In this document: positions 34,913 through 46,352 of the stretch, piece after piece | Layout of the letters: the number at the start of each line of letters is the position of its first letter | Numbering within the stretch: position 1 is the stretch's first letter | From: Cordilura impudica | Lineage: Eukaryota; Arthropoda; Insecta; Diptera; Scathophagidae | NCBI GenBank assembly: GCA_963682025.1 | Contig: OY821517.1 | Coordinates: 52,092,162 to 52,156,161, forward strand | Length of the DNA stretch: 64,000 nt | Direction of reading: 5' to 3' | Made by a program: the position numbers and the translations under genes | The notes under the pieces: generated by a model | Database searches by the model: none | What the model was told of the DNA's origin: nothing | What the model saw: only the letters and a program-made list of their open reading frames with translations

Positions 34913-37581
34913 TTTCATGTCAAGTGCACCAACTTTTGAAACCGATGTCTTCCGATCGGGATGAAATTTGCACCAAGGTTAGTCCTATTGGATAGTAGTT
35001 TAGACACAATTTTTCAACAAGATCGCTCCAGATCTCTCTGAGTTAGAGGGGATCAAAATTTGACATTTTGGCCAAACAGGTGTTTTTTCTCATCCATGTA
35101 ACTTATTACCTATTGCTCTTAGAAAATTTTCTCCCAAAGAGTTTAGATAGCTATTTGTTCAATATTTCGGAAAAAAATACTTAAAAAAAAAAAATTTGTA
35201 GACTTTTTTTTGCTAAATTAAAGCATTTTTTGCCTTTTTTTCAAAAAGGGCATTTTTTTTTTTTTTTTTCATAAGAAAGCTTAGGATTTTCCTTTAAGAG
35301 CTTTTTGGTCGCTTAGTGGGATGGGAGTGGGATATCTATCAAAATAAATGTTTTGTAACTCAAGACAACGGTTTTTCAATTTTTCGCAACAGCACTATTT
35401 TGAATTTTTTCCTATTTGTGTCTTAAACCTTACAAATAAAACTTATACTGAGAAACTAGACAAACTAAACTTTCCGAAGGTATATAACATACCTAACTAA
35501 AATTGTATACCCTCGATACTGTAATACCCAGAATATGTTAACCTCAGAAAAAAAATCGCTTTTTTTCTATAGAAATGTTGAAAAATTATTATTTTTTATT
35601 TATTTTTAATAATAATTAAATTAATGTATAATAATAATATTAAAAATAAAAAGATAAATAATTTATTAAAATTTAATCTTAATTGCATTAGATCCATTTA
35701 TAATATAAATATTTTTAGACTTAATTTATTGTAGCTGATGAAGTATTTAAGTCTTGTAAATTTTTCCAGCTTTTGTCGCCTTTATTTACTGCGTTTTTTT
35801 GTCAATCCTTTCTTGGCGTTACTAGGTTCAGCTGTTGATTTCACTGCTGGTTTATTTGTTGGCTTTGGAAAGAAATCGCATTGAATAGAGGCAGAAAACT
35901 TTTTCAACTTGAGTCTTCCATCGACAAGCGGTATAAAAGCATGGTATTGAGCGGTCCCATCGATTGTTACCGCAGCATCGAATCTGCTCTTCAGTGTTTT
36001 CAATGTTTCCTGATGATCCTCTTTGCTACTAAAAACTATTTTAGTTTCTTTACAATAACTCTTTGCTCTTTACCATCACATGCTCCTTTACCATGAGCAG
36101 TAGGATGAAAATGCCACTCAGCTGGCATTCCAAAATCTTTTTCATGGGCCATAAGATTTGCCAAGCTACTTTTGTTTTTAAAATGTTGACGAGCTCTGTC
36201 CGAAACGTAGTATACCTTCTTTACTGTAAATTTTGATTTTAGAAATTTTAGCATTCTCTTCTGGTACTCATAAACTGCAACGGTATCATGTTTTAAATCG
36301 TCGGATATGATTGCCATACTTTTGTGTTCCAGTTTTTCATCTTTCATGTAGTAAATAACTACTGTGAATATAATTGCTTGGTCGTTATTGAAGTGGAATG
36401 CTTGTATGGCATCCTGAAGAACATATTTATAGTTTTCTTCAAATGTATCTTCAAATCCTTGAAGAATGGCCATTGCTCTTTGACTAAAAAGTCATGGTTT
36501 CTCAAGTTTAGCAATCCTGTACACATTTCTTCCACAAAATCATCCACATTTAAAATGATTGTTTTCAATGTGCATGTGTCAGTCTGAATCCAAGAATCAA
36601 TTTTGACCTCCTCTATATATTCTCGATCTAAAGAGTTGATTAAATTTTCTTTAATGAATGTGGTTTTCGGGCAATTGGTACATTCACCTAAGTGGCAAGA
36701 AGTTGTTGCATTAGGACACATAGTCAATTTAAGGCAATCGCGGTAATCGTGTAAATCTTCTGCCGAATCATCTGTTAAATACTTTAAAATGATTTCCTTC
36801 AACATCAGTTTAACATTTTCATGGTAAAAGCAAACGCATACTGTGTGAGTTCCGCTGCTTTCTGCCAAACGCAATGTTTTGGCCTCATTTGGGTTAATTT
36901 CGTGAAGCCAATTCTAACATCCTCGTGTTCAGATTGAAATGTTGCAAATAACTCTTTCAGGTTACAGATAACCATTCTCTTCTGTGATGTTATGAAGGTA
37001 TGTTACATACCTTCGGAAAGGTTAATTTGTCTAGTTTCTCAGTATAAGTTTTATTTGTAAGGTTTTACACACAAATAGGAAAAAATTCAAAATAGTGCAT
37101 TTGTGAAAAATGAAAAATTGAAAAATCGTTGTCTTGAGTTACAAAACATTTATTTTGATAGATATTCCACTCCCATCCCACTAAGCGACCAAAAAGCTCT
37201 TAAAGGAAAAATCCTAAGCTTTCTTATGAAAAAAAAAATACCCTTTTTGAAAAAAAAAGTCAAAAAATGCTTTAATTTAGCAAAAAAAAAGTCTACAAAT
37301 TTTTTTTTTTTTTAAGTATTATTTTCCGAAATATTGAAAAACTAGCTATCTAAACTCTTTGAGAGAAAATTTTCTAAGAACAATAGGTAATAAGTTACAT
37401 GGATGAGAAATAACACCTGTTTGGCCAAAATGTAAAATTTTTATCCCCTCTAACTCAGAGAGATCTGGACCGATCTTATTGAAAAATTGTGTCTAAACTA
37501 CTATCCAATAGGACTAACCTTGGTGCATTTCATCCCGATCGGAAGACATCGGTTTCAAAAGTTGGTGCACTTGACATGAAA
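34913..37581 (-). mobile_element. Element G: DNA transposon with about 585-bp terminal inverted repeats
   Basis: Long inverted repeats: the left arm runs about 34913-35494 and the right about 36995-37581. The outer ends are TTTCATGTCAAGTGCACCAA (34913 onward) and its reverse complement ending 37581. Arms stay alignable to 'ttccgaaggtat', so they are far longer than in most cut-and-paste elements. No clear target duplication is visible. The core between the arms encodes the broken ORF described separately. The interior 35500-35780 is AT-rich and non-coding. Confidence 0.8.
35782..36990 (-). pseudogene. Broken ORF in element G, TE-borne protein family of unassigned superfamily
   Basis: Minus-strand pieces in order: VICNLKELFATFQSEHEDVR with GFTKLTQMRPKHC (about 36850-36985); LAESSGTHTVCVCFYHENVK and the Cys-rich CHLGECTNCPKT (36359-36874); then, in another frame, YVLQDAIQAFHFNNDQ, ISDDLKHDTVAVYEYQKRML, YYVSDRARQHFKNKSSLANL and EWHFHPTAHGKGACDGKEQR (36036-36473); and a tail ending in Lys-rich KKGLTKKRS (35782-36003). 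I recognise the SGTHTVCVC and HFHATAHGKGACDG signatures as a family repeated in many animal genomes, plausibly a transposase, but I cannot name its superfamily. Two or more frameshifts and an internal loss after GACDG disable it. Confidence 0.7.
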
Positions 37582-37990
37582 CAATAGTGCACAGAGAACT
37601 GAAAAATATTAAAAACTCAGGAACTTTTCAAAATCAACCAAACCCTTACAAGTAATTTTTATAATGAATCTTCTTACTATTTTGCTATTATATACGTCTC
37701 TTTTCTATGACAACCAAAATTTCAAAGCCTACTATTGCTTTTTCATACAACGGTTTATTTCAAAAATAATAAATACTCGTACATATTCGTATGTACATAT
37801 TAGTTATTGTATTTAGTTTTAGGAAATTTACTTGAAGAAAACTAAACTGTTCAAAAAAATTTAGATTTTTGTTTGTTACAAAATTTTAAAATAATGAGAT
37901 ATTATCAATAATAATTCGAAAACAAATTTTCTTACTGGCCGCGCTTCTCGTACCTCCGAGGAGTGCCCCACGTACGCCTATTTTATTTTA

Positions 37991-38750
37991 GAGTAAATGT
38001 GAGAAAATGCAAAAAAAAAATCTATTAAGGGCACATATCTAATTAAATTAGTATTTGAAAACTTTAAAAATGGTATCCATTAATAACTCGAGCACTTAAT
38101 TTTCTGTAATGAATGCCAGCAGTTGATGAAGATAAAACATTATTTAAAAAAAACTATTATTAATTAATTTAAGACTATTTTTTACCATTGTAATAAACAG
38201 TTTTGCATGATAAATGATGTCCAAAACAACATACTCAAATGCTCAACTAATTTTATACATATTTTCAAAATAATTAATTAGGCTTAAGATTAAAACTTGC
38301 GCATTGATTTGAGTTATGCGATGTGAATGAAAATATGCAATTATGTCAAGTTCAATTTAATTAAAACTTACCATAAAAAGACTACAAATATTTTAATATC
38401 CAAGCCAGAAATCTAGTTATAATAAATAATAAACATAAAATAAACGCAAGACAATGCCCAAGCAAAAGAAAGAAGAAAAAACAAATGATAAACTCTTAAC
38501 TAAACTTTGCAAATCATAAATAAATTCAAATAAGTTTCTCCCATAAGAAAAAAAAATAAAAAAAATTATAATAGATAGATAACCCTTGTTTAAAGGGCGG
38601 GTGTGGTGATACTTGGCACAATAATACATTTTATGTAAAGTTGAAATAACATCAATTTAGCCGGTTTTTAATTAATGCAAAAATTTCAACCGAAAAAAAA
38701 ATAATAATAAAAATAAAACACTAATAAATATTTGTTTATTTTTTTTTTAT
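37991..38750. other. Intron 2 end, nothing recognised
   Basis: AT-rich, low complexity, leading to the T-rich acceptor of exon 2. Includes short A- and T-runs. Confidence 0.4.
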
Positions 38751-38757
38751 TTTTTAG

Positions 38758-38865
38758 GTGCTTGGTCCTAAATTAATGGAAAACAGAAAACCTTTCGCAT
38801 TACGTAAAGTTTTAATTGTTTATAATTTTGCACAAGTTATATTTAGTGCCTGGTTATTTCATGAG
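38758..38865 (+). CDS. ELOVL elongase, second exon (residues 47-82)
   Basis: The frame continues directly from the previous exon: the K that ends exon 1 is followed by VLGPKLMENRKPF, the hallmark ELOVL block after membrane segment 1. KVLIVYNFAQVIFSAWLFHE follows and forms the second membrane segment. The acceptor is a T-rich tract with tttttag at 38751-38757 and the donor is gtaaat at 38866. The exon is 108 bp (36 codons) and phase 0 at both ends. It lies 19.9 kb downstream of exon 1 across a TE-filled intron and only 105 bp upstream of exon 3. Confidence 0.95.
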
Positions 38866-38918
38866 GTAAATATTTATTTCTTTTTTTTTTCTACAAATTT
38901 AATTCAATAATTAACTCT

Positions 38919-38955
38919 CCCTCTCTCTCTCTCTGTCTCTGTCTGTCTCTTTTTG
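38919..38955 (+). repeat. CT-rich tract in the 105-bp intron 3
   Basis: A (CT)n/(CTGT)n run just upstream of the exon 3 acceptor. It serves as an extended polypyrimidine tract in this very short intron. Confidence 0.8.
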
Positions 38956-38970
38956 TTTCTTTTTCAATAG

Positions 38971-39051
38971 TCCTGCATTGGTGGCTGGTTAAATGGTTAC
39001 AATTTAAGATGTGAACCAGTGGACTATTCATATTCTCCCCGAGCTTTAAGA
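38971..39051 (+). CDS. ELOVL elongase, third exon (residues 83-109)
   Basis: This 81-bp exon (27 codons) encodes SCIGGWLNGYNLRCEPVDYS and ends PRALR, the loop between membrane segments 2 and 3. The acceptor caatag ends at 38970 after a CT-rich tract (38919-38955) and the donor is a consensus gtaagt at 39052. Both ends are phase 0. The conserved C..C pair and the PVDYS motif fit the ELOVL family. The next intron is 21.1 kb. Confidence 0.95.
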
Positions 39052-39795
39052 GTAAGTACGAATCTTGTGTGACGATTCAAACAAAAGACTTAGAAAACAA
39101 ACATGACAACAAAAAACAAATTCTAGAACATTTTCTATTTGTTGAAAGCTGCAAATTAGCATATTATGCTAATTATTTTTTAGAGATTATTTTTTATAAT
39201 AGGCAAATTTTTGAAGAGTTGAAGAGACAAAATGTCTGTTTATATTTGCACACATCCATAAGTTGGCAAGAGCTTAAGGCCAAAAACAACAACAAAAGTT
39301 TTAATAACCCAAAAACAAAAATAAAAATGATATAAGATTATGTTGGTTATACACGTAAAATTGTAGACATTTCGCCCAAAAAAAAATTTGCCAAATCATT
39401 ATATTTATGTTTAGCCAATATCAAGAATCATACATATACAGTGGGTGACAATACAATGGAAACATTTACAAAATTTTAAATTTTCAATTTTGTTTTTTAA
39501 TAATTTCACGTTAAGTCCCTAAAATTATGCACTTTTTTACGAAATTATTCTTTAGTGTGTTCTCTATTGAAAGGTAACAAATTAATTAGAAAAAGGAGAA
39601 TTAAAAAAAAATTATATAAACGAAAAAAGTTTTTTTTTAGTAAAAAAAATGGAAACTTTAAAATTTTTCACAAAATAATGGAACTAATAGATGGTATGAA
39701 AGAAAATATATAAAATCTTAACCGTTATTTAAATATTTATAGTTTCTGTTATTTTCTTTCAACTGTATTTTTTAATGTTTTAATCTTAAAATTAA

Positions 39796-40624
39796 TCTAT
39801 ATATTAATACGTGAAGGTAAATTTTTAGCTCCCTTTTTAAGCAATATGCGGACATGGAGGGGTGTGAAAATTGCCATAGTTATAGTTTATATGGAGGAGA
39901 AGCTGTGAATGATAAAATTTATGTTTAATCTGTCTTAAAAATATATTAAATAAAATGAAATAAAATATTTATAATAATTCGTTACAACCTGTTAATCCGA
40001 ATGATTTAAATTATATATCAGACGCTCTGTATTGAATTGTGAATTGCTAAAATTGATTAACATACATTAAGGCTCATTTAAATATTCAAAAATTTTTTAT
40101 ATATCTGTGGTCACAAGCGATAACCGCCTAAGTCGACTTAAGAACGATTTGAGTTATGTATGCTATCATATTCTACTAAAAATGCTTTATCTTTACGTGA
40201 AATCCTCATTTCTCTAACACTGTTTAATAAAAAGTTATTAATGAAAACATACTGACCTAAGTCGTAATGAAGCCCCATTACATTTATATAAAAAGTCATT
40301 TACCTTCAAAGCATGGTGTTCGACGATTTGGGTTATATTTGCTATTATGTTCTACTAAAAGCGCTTTATATATACGTGAAATCCCCATTTCTCTGACACT
40401 GTTTATTAAAAAGTTATTAATGAAAACATTCTGACCTTTGTCGTAATGAAGCCCTATTCCATTTATATAAAAATTTATTTTTTTCAAAAGCATGATTTTC
40501 GACTTAGGCGGTTAATGCTTATGACCACAGATATATAGATTAAAAAAACATTGCAAGACAAAAATTTAATGAAAACATATTTCCTAGAATTTGCACTCGA
40601 ATTTCGAGTGCTGGGCTATACTCA
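39796..40624 (+). mobile_element. Family A' element hosting a MITE
   Basis: TCTATATATTAATACGTGAA at 39796 preceded by A; 3' hairpin CACTCGAATTTCGAGTG at 40596-40612, with the CTAG end mutated. Its 5' block matches 17690-17780 on the other strand. It is split by the MITE at 40103-40532. Confidence 0.75.
40103..40532. mobile_element. MITE with CTGTGGTCA ends and an internal 179-bp tandem duplication
   Basis: Inverted ends ATCTGTGGTCACAAGCGATA (from 40103) and the pairing right end ..TTATGACCACAGAT (40532); the match extends about 35 bp inward ('accgcctaagtcgac'). Two tandem copies of an interior unit start at 40144 and 40323 ('acgatttgRgttat'), about 85-90% identical. Flanking TATAT on both sides suggests a TA-type site. 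Confidence 0.75.
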
Positions 40625-41066
40625 TTATTATAAAAGGATGGCAATAATAAAATTTTAGGAAGATTTAAAAACCAAAATAATAGATCATGTTACTATTGGT
40701 CTTAAGGAGAAGAAAATTTTTGAGAAATCTTATACATATATTAAAAAAATTTATGAAAAATAAAGTCAGTGCGTCTGGCCGTTCTATCCGGCCGATTTAC
40801 TTCATTTTTTTTTTTAATGAAAGGTATTTAGACACAGATATGTCATCAATCATTGAAATTTACTCAACTCCCACCTTACTCAAGTTATACTCAAACGCGA
40901 TTATTCCCTGTACATTTTTTATGGCACACATTCACTCAAACAATTCGAATTCTCATAGCTCCTCTTCTGATGAATGGATCTTGATCGTTTCACTCTCAGA
41001 ACACTCAGTGGATCAAGCTCTTTCTTTAGAGCTATTAACTGCTTAAAGTTGTTGAGTTTGAGAAAA

Positions 41067-41325
41067 GTTATGCGTGCACAATCAACTTTACATTCAATTT
41101 TTTGCAGATTTTTTCTATAATTTCCTTCACTCAAATCTCTATAACTAGAGTTCTAAATAACGTAGGCTATTGACACAAGTCTAAGAACACTCAATGGATC
41201 AAAGTTATGCGTGCTCAATCAACTTTACATTATGCAACACGCAAGTGAATGTACAGATTAACTGTTTAAATTCGTTGATTTTGAGGAAAGTTATGCGTGC
41301 ACAATCAATTTTACATTATGCAACA
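41067..41325 (+). repeat. Three dispersed copies of a short motif
   Basis: 'gttatgcgtgcacaatcaac' recurs at 41068, 41214 (one change) and 41290, followed twice by 'tttacattatgcaacacg'. Part of an unidentified element between A' and A10. Confidence 0.6.
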
Positions 41326-41329
41326 CGTA

Positions 41330-41536
41330 CAGATTTCATTACAATAAGTGCATAACGCATACCCTGTGTTGAATTGCGAATTGCCAAAAATTTATTTCTG
41401 TGTGTTCAACAAATATTTATAATGAAATAAACTTAATGAATTAAATAGATCAAAAAACATTGAAAGAAATAAATTAAATGATGAAATAAAATTTTCTAGA
41501 ATTTGCACTCGAATTTCGAGGGCTGGGCTCTGCTAG
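41330..41536 (+). mobile_element. Family A element, 3' part (A10)
   Basis: Contains 'gtgttgaattgcgaattgcc', 'caacaaatatttataatg', hairpin GCACTCGAATTTCGAG and CTGCTAG end at 41536 followed by T. The 5' half is absent. Confidence 0.8.
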
Positions 41537-41900
41537 TATTTTATGAATAAATCAATAATTTACAAAACTATCAAGAAATATTGTGAAAAAGGTGCGGTGG
41601 CGACGCAATATTTTCGGGGCAGGATAATTTAACAGCCAGGGACATTAAAAATGATCAAAATTGCTACGTAAAGAGTTCAGTTACAATCTGAAATAACAAA
41701 AAATCCTCGAACTGTTTCCCGACGAGCAATTGAGGCTGATCTTGTTTGTTATCTTCCTGTGAAGAATCCACTGATATCCACTGAGACAAATCGTCTGGCT
41801 CGCATAAATTTTGCTAAAGAACACATGAACAGGTCACGATGGAATTGGAGTACTATTCTCTTTTCGGATAAGTCCAAGTTTAAATTAAAAAATCATGATA

Positions 41901-42753
41901 AAGGGTGGACCAACTGCAACGCACGATATTAATTGTGAATCACTCGTTAACGTCAAGTTTTTTGCCCATCTTTATTTGACATTTCTTTGTTTCAGTCTTC
42001 GATAACGGAACTTATGTGGCCAGAAATTGAAGATATGGATCTGAACGGTATATGGTTCCAACAGGACGGTGCCACTTGCCACGCAGCTAACGAAACAATG
42101 ACTCTTTTGGGCCAGAAATTCAATGGCCGCGTTATCTCACGTCATGGCGATGTCAAATGGTCTCCAAGATCATGTGTCTTGACACCGTTTGACTTCTTTC
42201 TTTGGGGATATTTAAAAGAAAAAGTGTACTTCAATAAGCCAAGAATAATTCAAGAGCTTAAAGGTTACACGATTCGGCACATTAACTACATTGGATCTCA
42301 ATTATACCTCAGCGTCATCGAAAATATCGCACACATAGTTCAAAAGTCCTCAACTCAAAATTTTCATTTTTCAGAAATCGACAATTAAAACAAGTAAAAT
42401 ATAAAGAAAGACATAACATAAAGAAAGACTGTAAACTGTTTTTTAGCAACAGGTTAACAACAACAAAACACACTGATATTTTTTGTATAGATAAACAAGT
42501 GTATTGTGCATAGTTTAAGCATATAAAGCCGAAAAATGTAAATTTTGAGTTGAGCCACTTTTGAACTAGGTGTTCGATATGGACCATCCAATAGAATTAT
42601 GCCACCGAAGCCGTGGCAAGCATTTGGCCGATATTTTGTTTCACAAATAATTGTCATAGATCCTTCTATTACAATAAAAAAATAAAGCTAATTCTCTGAA
42701 AACTTTTTGTTTCATTCACCATCAAAATCGTGCGTTGAAAATGGTCCACCTTT
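41901..42753 (+). mobile_element. DD41D mariner-family element, internally deleted, inside the Tc1 relic
   Basis: Inverted ends about 27 bp: left AAGGGTGGACCAACTGCAAC (from 41901), right pairing to GTCCACCTTT (42753). TA duplications at 41899-41900 and 42754-42755. Only the C-terminal half of the transposase remains (CDS 41987-42388). At 853 bp it is shorter than the usual 1.3 kb, consistent with loss of the N-terminal DNA-binding half. Confidence 0.85.
41987..42388 (+). pseudogene. C-terminal half of a DD41D transposase
   Basis: An open 133-residue frame. IWFQQDGATCHAANETMTLL holds the second catalytic aspartate (residue 27), and PRSCVLTPFDFFLWGYLKEK holds the third (residue 69). Exactly 41 residues separate them, giving the DD41D spacing of the rosa-type branch of the IS630/Tc1/mariner superfamily. 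The first aspartate and DNA-binding domain are missing, so it cannot be an active transposase. Confidence 0.85.
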
Positions 42754-43309
42754 TAGAATGCTCAGAACGTTTGTACGATGACCAAAGGGAAAAAACTAGA
42801 CCCAAAATATACGAAAAATATTGTTAAGTTTGGCGGTGAAATATTATGGCATGGGGTTGCCTTTTGTGCCCAGGAATGCTTTAATTTATGTAGTAAAAGA
42901 TACTCTGGAACTTGATACAGGCAAATTCTAAATGATCCATAGGCGAAGGAAAATACGCCCCTGGTCTGGAAGTTCCAAAAATACACCTTCAAAGTTGTAA
43001 CCGAATGCTTATAATCTAATGGACTTAGTTTTTTGGAATGGCCAGGCCAATTACCAATCTCAAACAAGACAGATCTCATGGAGGCAGAATTCAGTGTGGC
43101 ATAAAATATCAATGGATACCATCAACAATTTGAAGGATTCCATATCTGGGAGTTGTGAAGCAGTACTGAAAAATAATGGGTACCCAACAAAATATTGAAA
43201 CCAAAAAAAGAAGCAAAGTTTTCAGTTATTGTATAGTAAAGTTTTCCACTCTTTTGTCAACAGCATAAAAACTATTACTTTAAAAAAATTTTAATTTTTT
43301 TTAAGTTAT

Positions 43310-43720
43310 GTTAATACTAGCAGTATACCCGCTACGTTGTTAGCGTAATTATTGTATTAATTATTTAAGCCACAATAATATTTAAAAACAATAAAAAATA
43401 CCTTTACTATACAATATGCTGTGAAATAAAATGATGGTCATGGTCTTGGGGGTGGATGATTCCTATACCAACAGTATTCTAATTCCAGTTAATGTATTCT
43501 TTAGCAAGATTGATGTTAACCAGACGATTTTATGGATTTATTCATATAATATTTCTCACAAATATTCTTTGGCTTGCGACCATAATAAAACTTTATTTCT
43601 ACATAAAACTTTATTTCTGCCATTATTTTGTAATAAATAAAAAAAAAAACTTCAGAATCCATAAATTTTTATATAACGGTTAAAATTTTTTATATTTTCT
43701 TTCACTCGTTCTTCTATTTT
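43310..43720. repeat. Possible Helitron-like insertion starting CTAGCAGTATACCCGCTAC
   Basis: 'actagcagtatacccgctac' resembles the start at 62201 ('actagctgtaacccgattcg') and, read on the minus strand, would be a CTAG-terminated 3' end with a small GCG hairpin. The other boundary is not defined. The open frames here (43431-43683) show no domain. Confidence 0.35.
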
Positions 43721-43954
43721 TATTATTTGAACCAACTCTGGTAAAGAAGTTTAAAACTTTCCACTGCTTTTGCATCACAAAAAAACAAAATTGACAAATT
43801 TAGAATTCTGTAAAAGTTTCCAACGTATTGCCACCTACTCTATTTAAGTACCACCTTTTTATTCATAATTGGTTCGAAAATTATTCGAATTATAAAGATC
43901 AAAAATTATATTATTTGTAATATTGATGGGTTAATTTGGAAAGGAAGTAACTTA

Positions 43955-44323
43955 AGCCATAGAAAATTGGTGAAAATGGGTGCATGTTCAGACCTAGTTC
44001 CCATTCAAATGACCTCTATGATATCGACTTAACTTTCCATAAGATCCAAGTTATAAAACAGATCTCAGCCGAATTGTGTTTGTGTGTGTTTATTACATCC
44101 ATTAATCCGTAAACCAAAAATAACACAGATTTTTCTCAAAATCGGTTTGTATATGTTGTTGCATAAAATAAATGACTTTACCACACATGGTCAAGATCGG
44201 TCCAATTTTCGACGTAGATTTGGTTTTTGCTGTTTTCTAAGCCTAATTAGTTGGACCTAAGACCAATTCTCTAAACGTACGGTATAGGGTATCGGTCTAG
44301 ACAGACTATAATTTCCTTACTTG
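43955..44323 (+). mobile_element. Family B element, 5'-truncated
   Basis: Starts in the internal 'attggtgaaaatgggtgcat' block and ends with an eroded palindrome ('ggtctagacagactataat') and CTTACTTG at 44323. Several internal deletions. Confidence 0.7.
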
Positions 44324-45644
44324 TTTTCTTAAGAAAATGTACTTTCAAATGAAAATTCACCAGTTGGAAGGTATCAGTTTCCCCATTTTTTGGACGTTTT
44401 TATCCCCTAAAGGCTGGAATAAAAATAAATTTAATTTTTCTCCAATTCTCAAATTTCTCCAAAATTTTGTGTATGGATAGGGAAAGGAAAGAAGAAGAAT
44501 CAAAAAAACTAATGCATTTCTACTTATCTAAATGTAAAAATTGTAATTTCAAATAAAACAGTTAATAAAAAAAAGAATGAACAATTTTTAATTTCAATCA
44601 CCTTCTACTGTATACTCTAAGTCAGAGGGCGATATAAAAAATTTTAAAAAGGTTTCTGAATATAAATAATAATAACCAGAGGGTGATTCAAAACTGGATG
44701 AAAAATATCAAACTGCATGAAAAACCGCATTTAGGTTTCTGAACATAGTCAGAGGGCGAATCAAATCTGAATGAAAAACTGTATTTAGGATTGTGACTTT
44801 GTTAAAAAATAGTGTAGCCAGTACACATTTTTCCTTATCTGGTAACTTTTTTTATATAAAAAAAATATATAGTGTCTTTTTAGGCTTCAAAAAATCATAA
44901 TGTTGCTACCTCTACCAAACATATTAGTAAATAACGAAAAAAGTCGGTAAATCTGTTAAAATAACGGGAAAAGAGCTACGAATCTGCTAAATAATGGGTA
45001 AAAGGTCGGGAATCTGCTAAATAATGAGAAAGAAAGGTTGATGAATCTGTTAAAATAATGCTAAATAACGGGAAAATTCAAACCAAACGAAATAAAAAAA
45101 TTGCTGCCAAATTAAAGGTTATGAAAAAACTGCATTTAGGTTTGTGACTTTGCTAAAAAATAGTGTTTTCAGCCCAAAAACCAGTGTTGCCACCCTGAAA
45201 GAAATCAAAGCATCCAAATGTACTGAAAAAGTGGTCTAGAACCAGCACAACTATACTAATGTTTGTGTCTCTGGTGGAATCTACATATCAAATTTCATAT
45301 TCCTAAATTAGTTTGTGAAGAAGATGCAAAACGGTACCATTTTGACCCTTTCTGGCCGTTTTTACCCCCCTAAGACCCGATTTGCAAAAGTTTTCCTCTC
45401 ATCTGATGTTTCTATCTCTAGTGGAATCCACATACTATATTTGATATGCCTAGAAGATTCCAAATATATTTAGAAGATACAAAATGTACACTTTTCCTCC
45501 TTTTTGTCCGCTTTTACCCCGTTAATGTACGAACTTTTAAAAATCCATTCTTAGTGGATCTTTTCGCCGAGAGAGGAACGTACAGTCCAAATTTAAAGCT
45601 TCTGGGTCGAATTGTTGGGCTGGGCGATGATGATCACATAGTGG
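44324..45644. other. Repetitive non-coding sequence of unassigned type
   Basis: Holds internal echoes: 'gcatttaggtttctgaacat' and variants at about 44725, 44780 and 45130; 'cagagggcga/tgattca' at about 44622, 44677 and 44753; 'aaataatgggtaaaag' motifs near 44990-45060; and two related halves at about 45255-45395 and 45400-45540 ('ctctggtggaatctacatat' vs 'ctctagtggaatccacatac'). This looks like one or two decayed dispersed elements. No coding frame recognised. Confidence 0.45.
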
Positions 45645-46352
45645 TATAGGGTATAATGATCTTTTATTATACCGATCGAATCAGAATCACTATCTGATTC
45701 GATTTAACGATGTCCGTCCGTCCGTCCGTCTGTGTGTCCATGTAAACCTTGTAATCAAACTGCAGGTCGCAAATATGAATATATTTTGATGAAATTTGGT
45801 ATATAAGCTTTTATCGGTCATAGGGTGAACGCTATTGAAATTGGTGAGAATCGGTCCATTTCAGACATAGCCCCCATACAAATGACCCCTATGAAATCGA
45901 CAGAAATTGCCATAAGATCCAAATTGTCATATAGATCTTACTCAAATTGGGTTTGTATGCGTTTAATACATCCATTAATGAGTAGTCCAAAAATCTCTTA
46001 GTCATAGGCCCCATATAGAGCTGCTTCCCGATCTTCACTTAAATCTATCAAAAAACAAAAATATTGCACTGATTCTTTTCAAATTTTGTTTGTATATATT
46101 TTTGCAAAATACAAGAGACTTTACCAAACATGGTCAGGATCGGTCCATTTTTGGGCCTAGTCCCCATATAGATATAGCATCCGATATGAACGTTTTCATA
46201 TCTGCAGCCAAAAAAATGAATAAAAATCCCACTCAAATTTGGTTTATGCTTATTTTTATGTCCAGTTAGTTGGGCCTAAGAGATAGGATCTCTAAACGCA
46301 TGGTATAGGGTATCGTATAGTCGGTCTAGACCGACTATAATTTTCTTACTTG
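45645..46352 (+). mobile_element. Family B element (B12), 5' end rearranged
   Basis: Lacks the first about 90 bp of the consensus. Just before it stands 'catagtggtatagggtata', the 5' end in inverse orientation, so the end was inverted or two fragments met. GTCC tract 45713-45732, perfect palindrome and CTTACTTG end 46352 are intact. Confidence 0.8.

Larger units (their letters stand above)
32928..37990 (-). mobile_element. hAT transposon relic, ZBED5-type transposase, hosting element G
   Basis: The left terminus CACTGGTTCCCAACCTTTTG at 32928 is hAT-like. The right subterminal region (37935-37980, 'ctcgtacctccgaggagtgc' and 'ccccacgtacgcc') resembles the other end in reverse but the outermost TIR is not found, so 37990 is approximate. 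The transposase reads on the minus strand from 34783 to 33114. Element G is inserted upstream of its start codon. Confidence 0.7.
39439..43840 (+). mobile_element. Tc1-like (DD34E-type) transposon relic carrying several younger insertions
   Basis: Inverted ends CAGTGGGTGACAATACAATG (from 39439) and a degraded partner ending ..CCACCTACTC at 43840, both flanked by TA (39437-39438 and 43841-43842). Transposase remnants on the + strand: about 41555-41900 (YKTIKKYCEKGAVAT.., EITKNPRTVSRRAIEADLV, NRLARINFAKEHMNRSRWNW, ILFSDKSKFKL with the first catalytic D) and, after the H insertion, 42754-43195 (RMLRTFV.., DPKYTKNIVKFGGEILWHGV, MPLVWKFQ.., FLEWPGQLP, AEFSV). The segment with the second catalytic D is deleted and the glutamate block is destroyed. 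Family A' (39796-40624), A10 and H lie inside. A second related terminus is at 46749-46773. Confidence 0.75.

Noticed and set aside
40687..41046. 119-codon + strand frame and an opposite 71-codon frame
   Set aside because: No recognisable domain, low-complexity Ser/Asn stretch, and location among inserts of the Tc1 relic.
45446..45649. 67-codon + strand frame
   Set aside because: It spans the junction of a decayed repeat with B12 and has no domain.
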